25,789 bases of DNA from JAAYQU01 sp037441445 (GTDB lineage Bacteria; Bacteroidota; Bacteroidia; Bacteroidales; Salinivirgaceae). Positions 8,087 through 16,221 of the stretch are shown piece after piece. The stretch spans positions 1 through 25,789 of the forward strand of contig JBBISE010000032.1 of the NCBI GenBank assembly GCA_037441445.1. Direction: 5' to 3'. How positions within the stretch are numbered: position 1 is the stretch's first letter; every line of letters begins with the position of its first letter. Below the pieces are notes generated by a model, which worked only from the letters and a program-made list of their open reading frames with translations, made no database searches and was not told the origin of the DNA. The translations under genes and the position numbers were made by a program.

Positions 8087-9619
8087 CTACATCTTTCTCA
8101 AAATGTCCAAGAAAGTTTCATTCGGGAAAACCCCGGTAGCATCGGTAGAATATTCTGGTTTTAAGCCCTTTACGAAGAACATTTCTACTTGTCCAATATT
8201 CTTTGCTTCGACAAACCCTCGGGGGATGCACTCAAAGTAGTCTTTAATGAGATCGTAGGTATCGACGCTGATGTTAACCGAATTGACAACTCCTGCCTGT
8301 TCCATTCGGGCAGCCACGTTTACGGCATCACCCCAAATGTCGTAGGCAAATTTCTTCTTCCCTACTACGCCGGCAATAACTTCGCCTGTGTGAATTCCAA
8401 TGCGGCAATCCCAGGGATACTCGAGGTTCAGTATCCTGGGCTTGTTGTATTCCCATAGGAAATTTTGTATCTCTAATGCTGCCAAAACAACATTAATCTG
8501 GTGGCTGTTGTTTTTCATGGGAATCCCGCCGGCACACATGTATGCATCGCCAATGGTTTTTATTTTTTCAATAAAGTGTTTTCCAATAATGTCGTCAAAT
8601 TGGCCGATCAAGTAATCGAGCTGCTCGACAATTTCAATTGAATCGTGCAACCTACATAGTTTAGAGAAACCCTTAATATCAGCAAACATGATGGTTACCG
8701 ATTTATACAGTTTTGGCTTTACTTTTCCCTTTTTCAGTTTATGCGCAACTACTTCGGGTAAAATGTTGTGCAGAAGTTCATCGGAGCGTTGTTTTTCAAT
8801 CTCAAGTAGTTGGCGCTGCTTCTCAATCTCGCGTTGTCCTTCCTCCAACGATTTGTTTACTTCTTCCAGATGTTCGGCCAACACTCGGGTATGTTCGTTT
8901 TTCGAAGCTAGTGACTCTTCAATTTCCTTCAGCGAGGTAATATCCGTTTCTACAACCACAAACCTTGATAGCTTTCCATTGCTCGAAAAAACAGGTGTCA
9001 TATTGGTTTGTAGCCATTTTTTCTGGTTTTCTTTGTTGATGCAATAGGAAGTATATTCTACTATCTCGTTGTTTAAAAGTCTGTTGAAGTGTTCTCGACT
9101 GTCGGAAACGACGGAGGCATCAAAGTAGTTTGGGAAAATTCTGATAAACTCGTCCAATGTATAGCCATAAATCCGTGTAAATCCCTGGTTAACCCACAAG
9201 GGCGTACCTTCGGCATCGAAAATCATAATGGAATTTGTAGTCGATTTTCCGGCAAGGTTATCAAACTGCATGAAACTGTCAACCATGCTTACGAGTTTGG
9301 ATATCAGATATTCCTTATTGACCCTCAAAGGGATAAAGTCGATATTTTTTGGTATCGGACCGTCAACGCATACATTGTCAAACAACCACAAAAGCCGTTG
9401 CGAAGCCTTTGACAACGATTCAATTTCACTGCACATGATGTTTCCAGCGCAAATAATTACATCAAATCGTCCATCGGTTGTAAACTCTTTCCAAAGTAAA
9501 AGCCCGGTAAGCTCATTTTTTATCTCTTCGATAACCTGAGCCAGAACCGGACTTTCAATTTTGTATGATGCAACCGTATAGTGTTCCATTGAATTGTCGG
9601 GAAAAACCAGGTCACTCAT
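8087..9619 (-). CDS. PAS domain-containing class III adenylate cyclase
   Basis: This 510-residue cytoplasmic protein should convert ATP to cAMP. Residues 1-120 are unassigned. A PAS domain spans about 125-225 (MIFDAEGTPLWVNQGFTRIYGY, ending VVVETDITSLKEIEE). A heptad-rich helix (about 228-285) leads into the linker ELLHNILPEVVAHKLKKGK, and the catalytic domain covers 303-485. Metal-binding D314 (FADIKGFS) and D358 (KTIGDAYM) are present, as are the transition-state residues N434 and R438 (VNVAARM). The base-selecting pair is K354 and D427 (YDIWGD), the adenylate signature; guanylate cyclases have Glu and Cys there. No membrane segment is seen. A TATATTTG box at 9634-9641 sits so close to the ATG at 9619 that the next ATG, at 9589, could be the real start. 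The input signal is unknown. Confidence 0.9.
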   Translation of the reverse strand: MSDLVFPDNSMEHYTVASYKIESPVLAQVIEEIKNELTGLLLWKEFTTDGRFDVIICAGNIMCSEIESLSKASQRLLWLFDNVCVDGPIPKNIDFIPLRVNKEYLISKLVSMVDSFMQFDNLAGKSTTNSIMIFDAEGTPLWVNQGFTRIYGYTLDEFIRIFPNYFDASVVSDSREHFNRLLNNEIVEYTSYCINKENQKKWLQTNMTPVFSSNGKLSRFVVVETDITSLKEIEESLASKNEHTRVLAEHLEEVNKSLEEGQREIEKQRQLLEIEKQRSDELLHNILPEVVAHKLKKGKVKPKLYKSVTIMFADIKGFSKLCRLHDSIEIVEQLDYLIGQFDDIIGKHFIEKIKTIGDAYMCAGGIPMKNNSHQINVVLAALEIQNFLWEYNKPRILNLEYPWDCRIGIHTGEVIAGVVGKKKFAYDIWGDAVNVAARMEQAGVVNSVNISVDTYDLIKDYFECIPRGFVEAKNIGQVEMFFVKGLKPEYSTDATGVFPNETFLDILRKM

Positions 9620-9633
9620 GACAACCCGAATGG

Positions 9634-9641
9634 CAAATATA
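9634..9641 (-). promoter_or_regulatory. Candidate -7 box for the cyclase gene
   Basis: The minus strand reads TATATTTG-CC, an exact TAnnTTTG match. Transcription would begin near 9627, leaving about 8 bases to the ATG at 9619 or about 38 bases to the ATG at 9589. No clear -33 TTG is present at the expected spacing. Confidence 0.35.
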
Positions 9642-9696
9642 CATGGAAAAAGCTTTCACTGATACTCGTGTTCTTTGCTAAACGATGTTTGTCTGC

Positions 9697-11598
9697 CTAG
9701 AGCACAACAATTTTTCTTGTTTCATTATTGCCATTTTTCAACCAGACTCGTACAATGTGAATTCCTTTTGGAACAATAATATCTGATTTCCAGGCATTTA
9801 TACGTTCACCAACAACCATTTTACCGGCAACATCATAAACCCTGATGTTGTCTATCACCTTTGTCGATTCAATAAAAAAAGTTCCATTGGCCGAGGGGTT
9901 GGGGAAGATGTTTAAGCTGGTTGTTATTTCAGGCTCAACACCAACTATCTGCCCTTGTGTTACTGTGTTGTAACGCGAAATGATTTCGTAATTTGGGTCA
10001 AAGGAAACCTGTGTTGCCTGAAAGCCAATGTTGGCGCTAAAAACCTGGTTGTTGTTTACATGGTGAAACCACACAATAGTATCTTGTCCGGAACGACTAA
10101 AGCGAACTGGCACTTTCATTTTGAAAAAGGTGGAACCAACCGATGGTGTTTGCGACATTCTGACCCAGGAAGTTTCGGATCCTGATTGCCAGGAAATGTT
10201 GAACGAGGGATATCCTTGCTGATAAACCCATGCATTGAAATACTCGGACAGAGTAGTATCGGCAGCGGTTTCGAAATGTGCCTTCAGATCGGGTGTGCGG
10301 GCAAAGCCATTGGCTAGATTGGGGTCTGCCAGGTAGTTTCTGATTCCTTGAAAAAATACCTCATCGCCAATTTGCCTGCGTAACATGTGTAACACCATTC
10401 CACCCTTTGCGTACGACAATCTTCCACTGAAAATGCTACTTACACTGGTTGTGTCGTAACAGTAAACCGAGCCTCCGGGCAAGGATGTTACATCGCTGAT
10501 TTCGCCCTGTCGCCAATTTTTAAATTGCGATGCACCGTATTGATATTCAAGGTACAACCCCTCGCAATAGGTTGCAAACCCCTCGTTGAGCCAAATATCA
10601 GCCCAACTGCCACAGGTAATGTAATCACCAAACCATTGGTGTGCAAGCTCGTGTACCACAAGCATTTCTCCAAGGTTATACATAAAACTCATGGTTTGGT
10701 GTTCCATTCCTCCTCCCCAGCCAAATTCGGCGTGACCATATTTTTCATTGGCATAGGGGTACATAATGAACAAATTGTTGAATGCTGTCATGGCATTCAC
10801 AACATTTGCCTGATTTGCCTGCCATTGGCTGCTCGATTCGGGATAGGCATAATCAACAATCTGAATTGGGGCTTGTCCTTCAACCGGAACGTTTGACAAA
10901 AGCTCGACATAGTTTGTAACAGCAATGGCAATAAGGTAAGTGGCTATGGGATGACGATGTTTCCAATGATACGTAACCCCATTTTCGGTTGTGTTTGTTG
11001 AAATCAATAAACCATTCGATGCCACTCTGTTTCCTGCAGTTGTGTTAACAATAATGTCAACGCTGTCGGCTTTATCAACCAATGTTTGCTTACAGGGCCA
11101 CCAGGTATAGGCTCCGTAGGGTTCGCTTAGTGTCCAGATTACAGGGGCTCCGTTGTGTGTTGTCTGTTCCCATGCGCCAAAGCCCGAACTTTGTGGTACT
11201 CCATGATACGAAATTGATATACTTCCCATTTCTCCGGTTTCCAACGCAGAAGGGAGTGTTACAGATATTATATGGTTCAAAAATGTATGGGGAACCCCTT
11301 GATTGTTGAATTTTATACTGTCTATAATCATGTTGCCTCTCAAATCGAATGAGATTGTTTCGCTTTCCTCGGTCATTTGAAAGATTGTAGTGACAGTGCC
11401 CGAAACATAGTCAACAGCAGGATTAATGCTCAGGTTTAGTTCATAATGAATTACATCAAACATGTTCCCAGCCTTCGATTCCTCATAATTCCGGAGTTTT
11501 TGCAGGCTGCGTTGCCTGGTCAAAACATCACTCCGTTCCTGTGCCTTTGCAATTAACGTTGTGGCAAGGAATACAAAAATTAGTAGATTTGTTCTCAT
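9697..11598 (-). CDS. M1 family metallopeptidase with T9SS sorting domain
   Basis: This 633-residue exported aminopeptidase-like enzyme has a signal peptide (MRTNLLIFVFLATTLIAKA, 1-19) and an M1 N-terminal beta domain (about 45-240). The gluzincin catalytic domain carries zinc ligands H316 and H320 (VVHELAHQW) and E339 (NEGFAT), exactly 19 residues after the second histidine. The substrate amine-binding motif is GGMEH (E299) instead of the classic GAMEN. A conserved SYAKGGMVL should hold the catalytic tyrosine. The last 80 residues or so (LNIFPNPSANGTFFIE, then VYDVAGKMV and GIHIVRVWLKNG) are a T9SS sorting domain. It is therefore probably a surface or extracellular peptidase for scavenging peptides. 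No cotranscribed neighbour is evident. Confidence 0.93.
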   Translation of the reverse strand: MRTNLLIFVFLATTLIAKAQERSDVLTRQRSLQKLRNYEESKAGNMFDVIHYELNLSINPAVDYVSGTVTTIFQMTEESETISFDLRGNMIIDSIKFNNQGVPHTFLNHIISVTLPSALETGEMGSISISYHGVPQSSGFGAWEQTTHNGAPVIWTLSEPYGAYTWWPCKQTLVDKADSVDIIVNTTAGNRVASNGLLISTNTTENGVTYHWKHRHPIATYLIAIAVTNYVELLSNVPVEGQAPIQIVDYAYPESSSQWQANQANVVNAMTAFNNLFIMYPYANEKYGHAEFGWGGGMEHQTMSFMYNLGEMLVVHELAHQWFGDYITCGSWADIWLNEGFATYCEGLYLEYQYGASQFKNWRQGEISDVTSLPGGSVYCYDTTSVSSIFSGRLSYAKGGMVLHMLRRQIGDEVFFQGIRNYLADPNLANGFARTPDLKAHFETAADTTLSEYFNAWVYQQGYPSFNISWQSGSETSWVRMSQTPSVGSTFFKMKVPVRFSRSGQDTIVWFHHVNNNQVFSANIGFQATQVSFDPNYEIISRYNTVTQGQIVGVEPEITTSLNIFPNPSANGTFFIESTKVIDNIRVYDVAGKMVVGERINAWKSDIIVPKGIHIVRVWLKNGNNETRKIVVL

Positions 11599-11746
11599 AG
11601 AAAATGTATTAGCGGTCAGTTAATTAAGGTATTGTTTTCACAGCATTTTTGTTGGGTCTAAAGTAAGCAAGTTTTTTTTAGTTGGTGCACAATTCGGTTC
11701 CTAAAACAGAAAATTATGCATAGGTGTCCAATGCTGAAGATTTTTA

Positions 11747-11777
11747 TTGGCAATGTGAATCTGATTTCATAACTTTG
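11747..11777 (+). promoter_or_regulatory. Bacteroidota primary promoter for the 11806 gene
   Basis: TTG at 11747-11749 and TAACTTTG at 11770-11777 are separated by 20 bases, which fits the TTG-N19-21-TAnnTTTG consensus of Bacteroidota. Transcription would begin near 11784, about 22 bases before the ATG at 11806. This is the best-matched promoter in the window. Confidence 0.6.
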
Positions 11778-11805
11778 CATTTTGTAATTAATAGTAAAAG
11801 AAACT

Positions 11806-12351
11806 ATGATTAGAATTCCTATCGTTCTTTTAATTACCATACTGATAAGTGGTCTATCGAACTACTCCTTTTCACAAAAAGGAAATTACGAACAGGTTGC
11901 CGAATTTCAACCTCCCCATCTCGACTTTAGTCGTAATAGTAGTGATAGAAAATATCAATTAAACGCCCTGAAATTGAGTGAAAGTGGAAAAATTCTATTG
12001 GCTGATTACGGTAACAAAAATTCATTGATTGCGGTTTATAACCTTGATTCAATGACACTTATGGGGGCGTACTGGATTGACAACATCATTGAACTAGACC
12101 ATTGCTATTTTGCTGAGAATGACACTCGTCTATACGTCAAAGCAAGCAGGTTTTCTTCTGATTATAAAATAATTAACCTCGAGAATAAAACAATTCGCGA
12201 CATCAGCTGCGATAAAACCCCACGTGGCTGTGTAGCCACTACAGCATCCCTGAGTCTGGTAAAGTTCTACAGCCCTGACCGCAAGTACTATTTTGTCCGG
12301 AATACCAACGACAAACGCACACTGCACATATACAAGAAAGTGGAGGAATAG
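11806..12351 (+). CDS. Exported protein of unknown function
   Basis: I do not recognise this 181-residue protein. It begins with a signal peptide (MIRIPIVLLITILISGLSNYSFSQ, cleavage likely near residue 24) and has no further membrane segment, lipobox or T9SS domain, so it is probably periplasmic. The mature part has repeated beta-strand-like stretches such as GKILLADYGNKNSLIAVYN, TRLYVKASRFSSDYKIINL and RKYYFVRNTNDKRTLHIY. Their spacing of about 45-50 residues resembles blades of a beta-propeller, but there are too few for a complete one. A short or truncated propeller-like protein is therefore possible; this is inference. A well-formed promoter lies just upstream, which supports expression. 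It converges on the LiaF-like gene, with only nine bases between their stop codons. Confidence 0.7.
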   Translation: MIRIPIVLLITILISGLSNYSFSQKGNYEQVAEFQPPHLDFSRNSSDRKYQLNALKLSESGKILLADYGNKNSLIAVYNLDSMTLMGAYWIDNIIELDHCYFAENDTRLYVKASRFSSDYKIINLENKTIRDISCDKTPRGCVATTASLSLVKFYSPDRKYYFVRNTNDKRTLHIYKKVEE

Positions 12352-12360
12352 GGGGGGCGC

Positions 12361-13062
12361 CTATACCCTTACAATCTCAGCTCCACCAAAAACAACCTTT
12401 CCTGTAATAACTAAGGTTTTTCCTGACGCATCCGTTTTTGGCCCTTTGTTTTTTTCAGAAACCCCGCCTAGAATACTCACAATATCGTTTTTCACGCACC
12501 AATTGGAAGGAATAAGCAGCTTGGCGCCGCCAAAAATACAAGTCAAATCCAAGACATTAGTTCCTTCGCCCAATTCTACGCCACTGAAATCAATGTCAGA
12601 ACCCCCGAAAACGTTGGTAATGCGTCCGCCTTTAAATTCCCTACCCTGAAAGATGCGGTTTCCGCCGCCAAACAGGTTAAACTCATCAATTTGGTCGTTC
12701 CCAAGAATTTTTTCGTCAATCACGTACTTTTTTTTTGAGCTCCAGTGGTGTGCCAAAATTCCAAATCCAATGAGAATGATAATAACCGGCCAAAATAGCT
12801 GGTTAAAGCGGATATCTATATCAAATACTTTGGGAAGAATAAAAAATCCGCCGATAACAAAGAAAATGGCAGCCGATGTGTAATTTTTCCCTGCCAGGCT
12901 AATCAAACCAATGGCTATCAGAATCATGGGCCAGGAGAGAAAGACATCCTCTATTTTTGGAGCCAACATGTTAAAATTATTGAGGAGCAATAATGCACCA
13001 AAGGCCACGAATAAAAGGCCTGTCATGTTTCTTTTTGCGTTTGATGTACTTTCTAAGTCCAT
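12361..13062 (-). CDS. LiaF-like transmembrane protein (DUF5668 / LiaF C-terminal type)
   Basis: This 233-residue protein has an N-terminal block of about four membrane helices (roughly 13-31, 42-58, 62-78 and 88-106) of the type found in DUF5668/LiaF proteins. A cytoplasmic C-terminal domain (about 120-233) follows. That domain contains five spaced glycine motifs, NLFGGGNR, NVFGGSDI, CIFGGAKL, SILGGVSE and VVFGGAEI, typical of the LiaF/DUF2154 beta-helical fold. In Firmicutes LiaF restrains a cell-envelope stress two-component system. No LiaRS homologue lies beside this gene, so a role in envelope stress is only inferred from the family. A TAATTTTG box on the minus strand at 13091-13098, about 30 bases upstream of the ATG, may be its -7 element. 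Confidence 0.85.
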   Translation of the reverse strand: MDLESTSNAKRNMTGLLFVAFGALLLLNNFNMLAPKIEDVFLSWPMILIAIGLISLAGKNYTSAAIFFVIGGFFILPKVFDIDIRFNQLFWPVIIILIGFGILAHHWSSKKKYVIDEKILGNDQIDEFNLFGGGNRIFQGREFKGGRITNVFGGSDIDFSGVELGEGTNVLDLTCIFGGAKLLIPSNWCVKNDIVSILGGVSEKNKGPKTDASGKTLVITGKVVFGGAEIVRV

Positions 13063-13177
13063 AATTGTAGGTTTTAGTGTTAATAACTTCCAAAATTACC
13101 AAAAATATTCATAAATTAGCCAGACTGTTTGTAAACAAAATGTTAATCCAAGTTGTCTGTTATAAAATATTCACACT

Positions 13178-14725
13178 ATGCGAAAAATCAATATCACCAC
13201 ACGGCTTCTGCTGCTAATCAGCGTTTTTATTATCATTATAATTATGATTGTTGCGTTTATTACCAACGGTTTAAACAAATTAAACCAGCAATCTGTAGAA
13301 CAAACCATTGAGAAAATGCTAACCGGCGAAAAAGAGAAGTTGAAAGTATCCACTTCAGCCATGGCAATGGCCATTTCGGACAGGATAAAAGATGTACAGG
13401 AAAGAACAGAACAAGAGGATATTTTACGTTCCATGGTTGAGCATATCCGGTTCGAAGCGGATAAATCAGGATACTTTTTTGCTTACAGAAACACAACCTG
13501 TGTTGCTTTACCTACAAAAAAAGAAAATGTAGGTAAGGATCTTGGACAAACCACCGATCCAAAAGGTGCTTTCTTTGTGCAAGAACTGGCAAAAGCCGCT
13601 GCCCGTGGAGGCGATTTCGTTAATTATGTCTTTGACAAACCGGGGAAAGGATTGGTCGATAAGCTCAGCTACAGCATCATGATTCCAGGAACCGATATCT
13701 GGATTGGTACTGGCGTGTACATTGATAATGTGGCAGATGCGAAACTCAGCATCTCAAAAACCATGAACGATTTCAAGAAAGCAACCTTAAGAACAATCAT
13801 TATTATTACCATTTTTCTGTTGCTTATTGTAGTTTTGCCATTGAGTTATGTAATATATCAAAGTATTTCAAATCCGATAAAAAGTGCAGTAAGTATATCG
13901 AAAGAAATTGCCGAAGGTAACCTAAAGGTTGATTTTGATACGCATTTTAACGATGAAATCAGTGAGTTGTTGAAGTCAATGCAAATGATGGCAGAGAATC
14001 TCCGCAATATTGTAAGTGATGTAGTTGAGGGGAGTTTGCAAGTTTCGAATGCTGGAACCGAGCTCAGCCAGATAAGCCAAAATATTTCCGAGGGGGCATC
14101 AGAACAAGCATCGAGCGTTGAAGAGATCAGTGCCGAAGTGGATCAAATGTCCTCGAATATCGAACTTAACGTGAAAAATACCCGACAATCAGAATTAATT
14201 GCCAAAGAAACTTCTGTGGCCATTGAAAAGAGCAACAAAACAATGCAGGATTCGGTTGCCTCAATGCGGGCTATTGTCGATAAAATTTCTATCATTGACG
14301 AGATTGCCCGCCAAACCAATATCTTGGCCCTGAACGCCGCTGTTGAAGCCGCTCGTGCTGGCGAATACGGAAAAGGCTTTGCCGTTGTGGCTGCCGAAGT
14401 AAGAAGGTTAGCTGAAAGGAGCTCTGTAGCTGCATCGGAAATTGACAGCCTGGCCAACACAACCATTACCCTGGCAAACGAAAGTGCCCTATTGTTGGAG
14501 AAGATGGTACCACAGGTTGGTGAGACTGCCCATTTGGTAAAAGAAATTGCTGAAGCAAGCCACACACAAATGACCGGAGCTAAGCAAATTAATAATGCTA
14601 TTCAGGAATTAAACACAGTTGTACAACGCAATGCTGCATCTTCGGAGCAAATGGCGGCCAGTAGCGAGGAATTAACTTCCCAGGCTGAGCAATTGAAAAA
14701 TACACTCCAGTTTTTTAAAACCTAA
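13178..14725 (+). CDS. Methyl-accepting chemotaxis-type receptor with Cache sensor
   Basis: This 515-residue membrane receptor has TM1 at about 9-29 and a periplasmic single Cache (sCache_2-like) domain at about 40-190. Recognisable pieces of the Cache domain are ADKSGYFFAY, ARGGDFVNYVF and KLSYSIMIPGTDIWIGTGVYIDNV. TM2 is at about 205-228 and HAMP at about 228-281, with a signalling coiled coil to the end. The hairpin tip (375-414; RQTNILALNAAVEAARAGE) is intact and is where CheA and CheW would bind. Cache domains of this kind usually bind small organic acids or similar ligands. No che gene is in the window, so the output could be chemotaxis-like or another pathway. It is followed by a second receptor 104 bases downstream. 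Confidence 0.93.
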   Translation: MRKINITTRLLLLISVFIIIIIMIVAFITNGLNKLNQQSVEQTIEKMLTGEKEKLKVSTSAMAMAISDRIKDVQERTEQEDILRSMVEHIRFEADKSGYFFAYRNTTCVALPTKKENVGKDLGQTTDPKGAFFVQELAKAAARGGDFVNYVFDKPGKGLVDKLSYSIMIPGTDIWIGTGVYIDNVADAKLSISKTMNDFKKATLRTIIIITIFLLLIVVLPLSYVIYQSISNPIKSAVSISKEIAEGNLKVDFDTHFNDEISELLKSMQMMAENLRNIVSDVVEGSLQVSNAGTELSQISQNISEGASEQASSVEEISAEVDQMSSNIELNVKNTRQSELIAKETSVAIEKSNKTMQDSVASMRAIVDKISIIDEIARQTNILALNAAVEAARAGEYGKGFAVVAAEVRRLAERSSVAASEIDSLANTTITLANESALLLEKMVPQVGETAHLVKEIAEASHTQMTGAKQINNAIQELNTVVQRNAASSEQMAASSEELTSQAEQLKNTLQFFKT

Positions 14726-14829
14726 ATATTTCCAACCATACGAATAATTTTACAAAACAATGCCATTAAAAAACACTACATTTACCGTGGACTAATTTCT
14801 TTAAAATTCAACTTTCAAAATCATTAAGT

Positions 14830-16164
14830 ATGAACTTCTTTATCGCCAACCTAGTAAGCATAGTAGCCGCCAGTCTGGCCGCCACCTGGCTCTTAAACAA
14901 GTACTTTAAACGATCGGTATTTGTTCGCGTGGGAATTATTTGGCTTATTAACTTGCTTATTCTGATGCTGAGCGTTGGTATCCGGTACAAGTTTTATGAT
15001 GGCGATCCGGTTGTAAGTGTTATTTCTCCTTTAATTAACATTCTTGTCAGCATGTTGTGTTTTTACCTGGCATCAATCGTGGTTGTAAAGCCTCTGTTCA
15101 ATGCAGTTAAAAAATTAGAACAGTTGGCCGGAGGAGATTTAACTGTTGAGACGGAAAAAAAGCTACTGCACGAAAAAGATGACATTGGGATGTTGCACAC
15201 GGCAACTGAAAAACTTAAAACAAATTTGCAGAAAATCATAGGCGAAATACAAGGAAACATTGAATATCTGCACTCCTCAGGTGGACAATTACAGGAAACA
15301 TCTACACAAATGTCGCAGGGGGCATCGCAGCAGGCCTCGTCCATTGAGGAAATTTCTTCCTCCATGGAACAAATGGTCAGTAATATCCAGCAAAGTTCAG
15401 ATTTTTCAAAGGAAGCCGAGAAAATTGCCACTGAAACCGAGCACGGCGTTATTTCAGGGGTTAAAGCATCGCAGGAAGCAATGGAGTTTACAACACAAAT
15501 AAGCGAGAAAATAAAAATTGTTCGCGATATTGCTTCACAAACCAATATCCTGGCCCTGAATGCTGCAGTGGAAGCCGCCCGTGCCGGTGAACAAGGGAAA
15601 GGGTTCGCGGTTGTGGCAGCTGAAGTTCGGAGATTGGCTGAAAGAGCCGCAGCTTCAGCTCAAGAAATCGAAGATATTTCAAATAAACTAAAAGCCGCTT
15701 CGGATATAGCCTCTGCAAAACTTACCGATGTTGTGCCCAAGGTAGAGAATAATCTGAGGCTAATTCGTGAAATTGCGGCGGCCAGCATTGAACAATCTCA
15801 GGGTGCACACCAAATTAACAATGCAATTACTCAATTAAACCAGGTTGCTCAGCAGAACGCAGCCTCAAGTGAGGAAATGGCAAGCGACGCTGAGGAATTT
15901 ATCAATCAGGCAGAGCAACTCAGGGAAACCATCAGTTATTTTGCCATCGACGACAAAAAGAAAATGCAAGCCAGACATAACTCTATGGTTAGAAACCAGA
16001 TGAAAAAACCTGTTTGTAATGTTGCTCCGCTCTCTAAGGCAAATCAAACTGGGTTTTCACGGACAAAGGCATTGATTGATAAGCCCGTCAAGGTCAAATC
16101 ATCGACTCCCAATCCGATGATTCTGAAAAACAACCTCGATGATGCCGATTTCCTCAAGTTTTAA
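14830..16164 (+). CDS. Methyl-accepting receptor without a periplasmic sensor domain
   Basis: This 444-residue receptor has three hydrophobic segments close together (about 3-22, 34-52 and 61-86). The loops are too short for a ligand-binding domain; the TM2-TM3 loop is about eight residues. A HAMP domain (about 84-140) and a complete MCP signalling coiled coil follow, with an intact hairpin tip at 233-270 (SQTNILALNAAVEAARAGEQ). A basic, Ser/Pro-rich tail of about 65 residues (from about 380) ends LKNNLDDADFLKF. It may sense a membrane-related signal or work as a partner of the upstream Cache receptor, with which it shares signalling-domain sequence; both ideas are inference. An odd number of helices would place the N-terminus outside. 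It lies 57 bases upstream of the DUF4407 gene. Confidence 0.9.
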   Translation: MNFFIANLVSIVAASLAATWLLNKYFKRSVFVRVGIIWLINLLILMLSVGIRYKFYDGDPVVSVISPLINILVSMLCFYLASIVVVKPLFNAVKKLEQLAGGDLTVETEKKLLHEKDDIGMLHTATEKLKTNLQKIIGEIQGNIEYLHSSGGQLQETSTQMSQGASQQASSIEEISSSMEQMVSNIQQSSDFSKEAEKIATETEHGVISGVKASQEAMEFTTQISEKIKIVRDIASQTNILALNAAVEAARAGEQGKGFAVVAAEVRRLAERAAASAQEIEDISNKLKAASDIASAKLTDVVPKVENNLRLIREIAAASIEQSQGAHQINNAITQLNQVAQQNAASSEEMASDAEEFINQAEQLRETISYFAIDDKKKMQARHNSMVRNQMKKPVCNVAPLSKANQTGFSRTKALIDKPVKVKSSTPNPMILKNNLDDADFLKF

Positions 16165-16221
16165 GGCTACACAGAAACCCTTTACCATGCCATTGCGTAA
16201 TTATCTACAAAATTCTGAAAG

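Noticed and set aside
12348..12364. Small palindrome ATAGG...CCTAT between the convergent stops near 12351
   Set aside because: A 5-bp stem around a G run is too weak to support a bidirectional terminator.
15063..15545. 160-codon open frame on the minus strand
   Set aside because: It is the antisense shadow of the MCP signalling domain, rich in Cys and Ser as expected from the reversed Ala/Glu/Gln codons.
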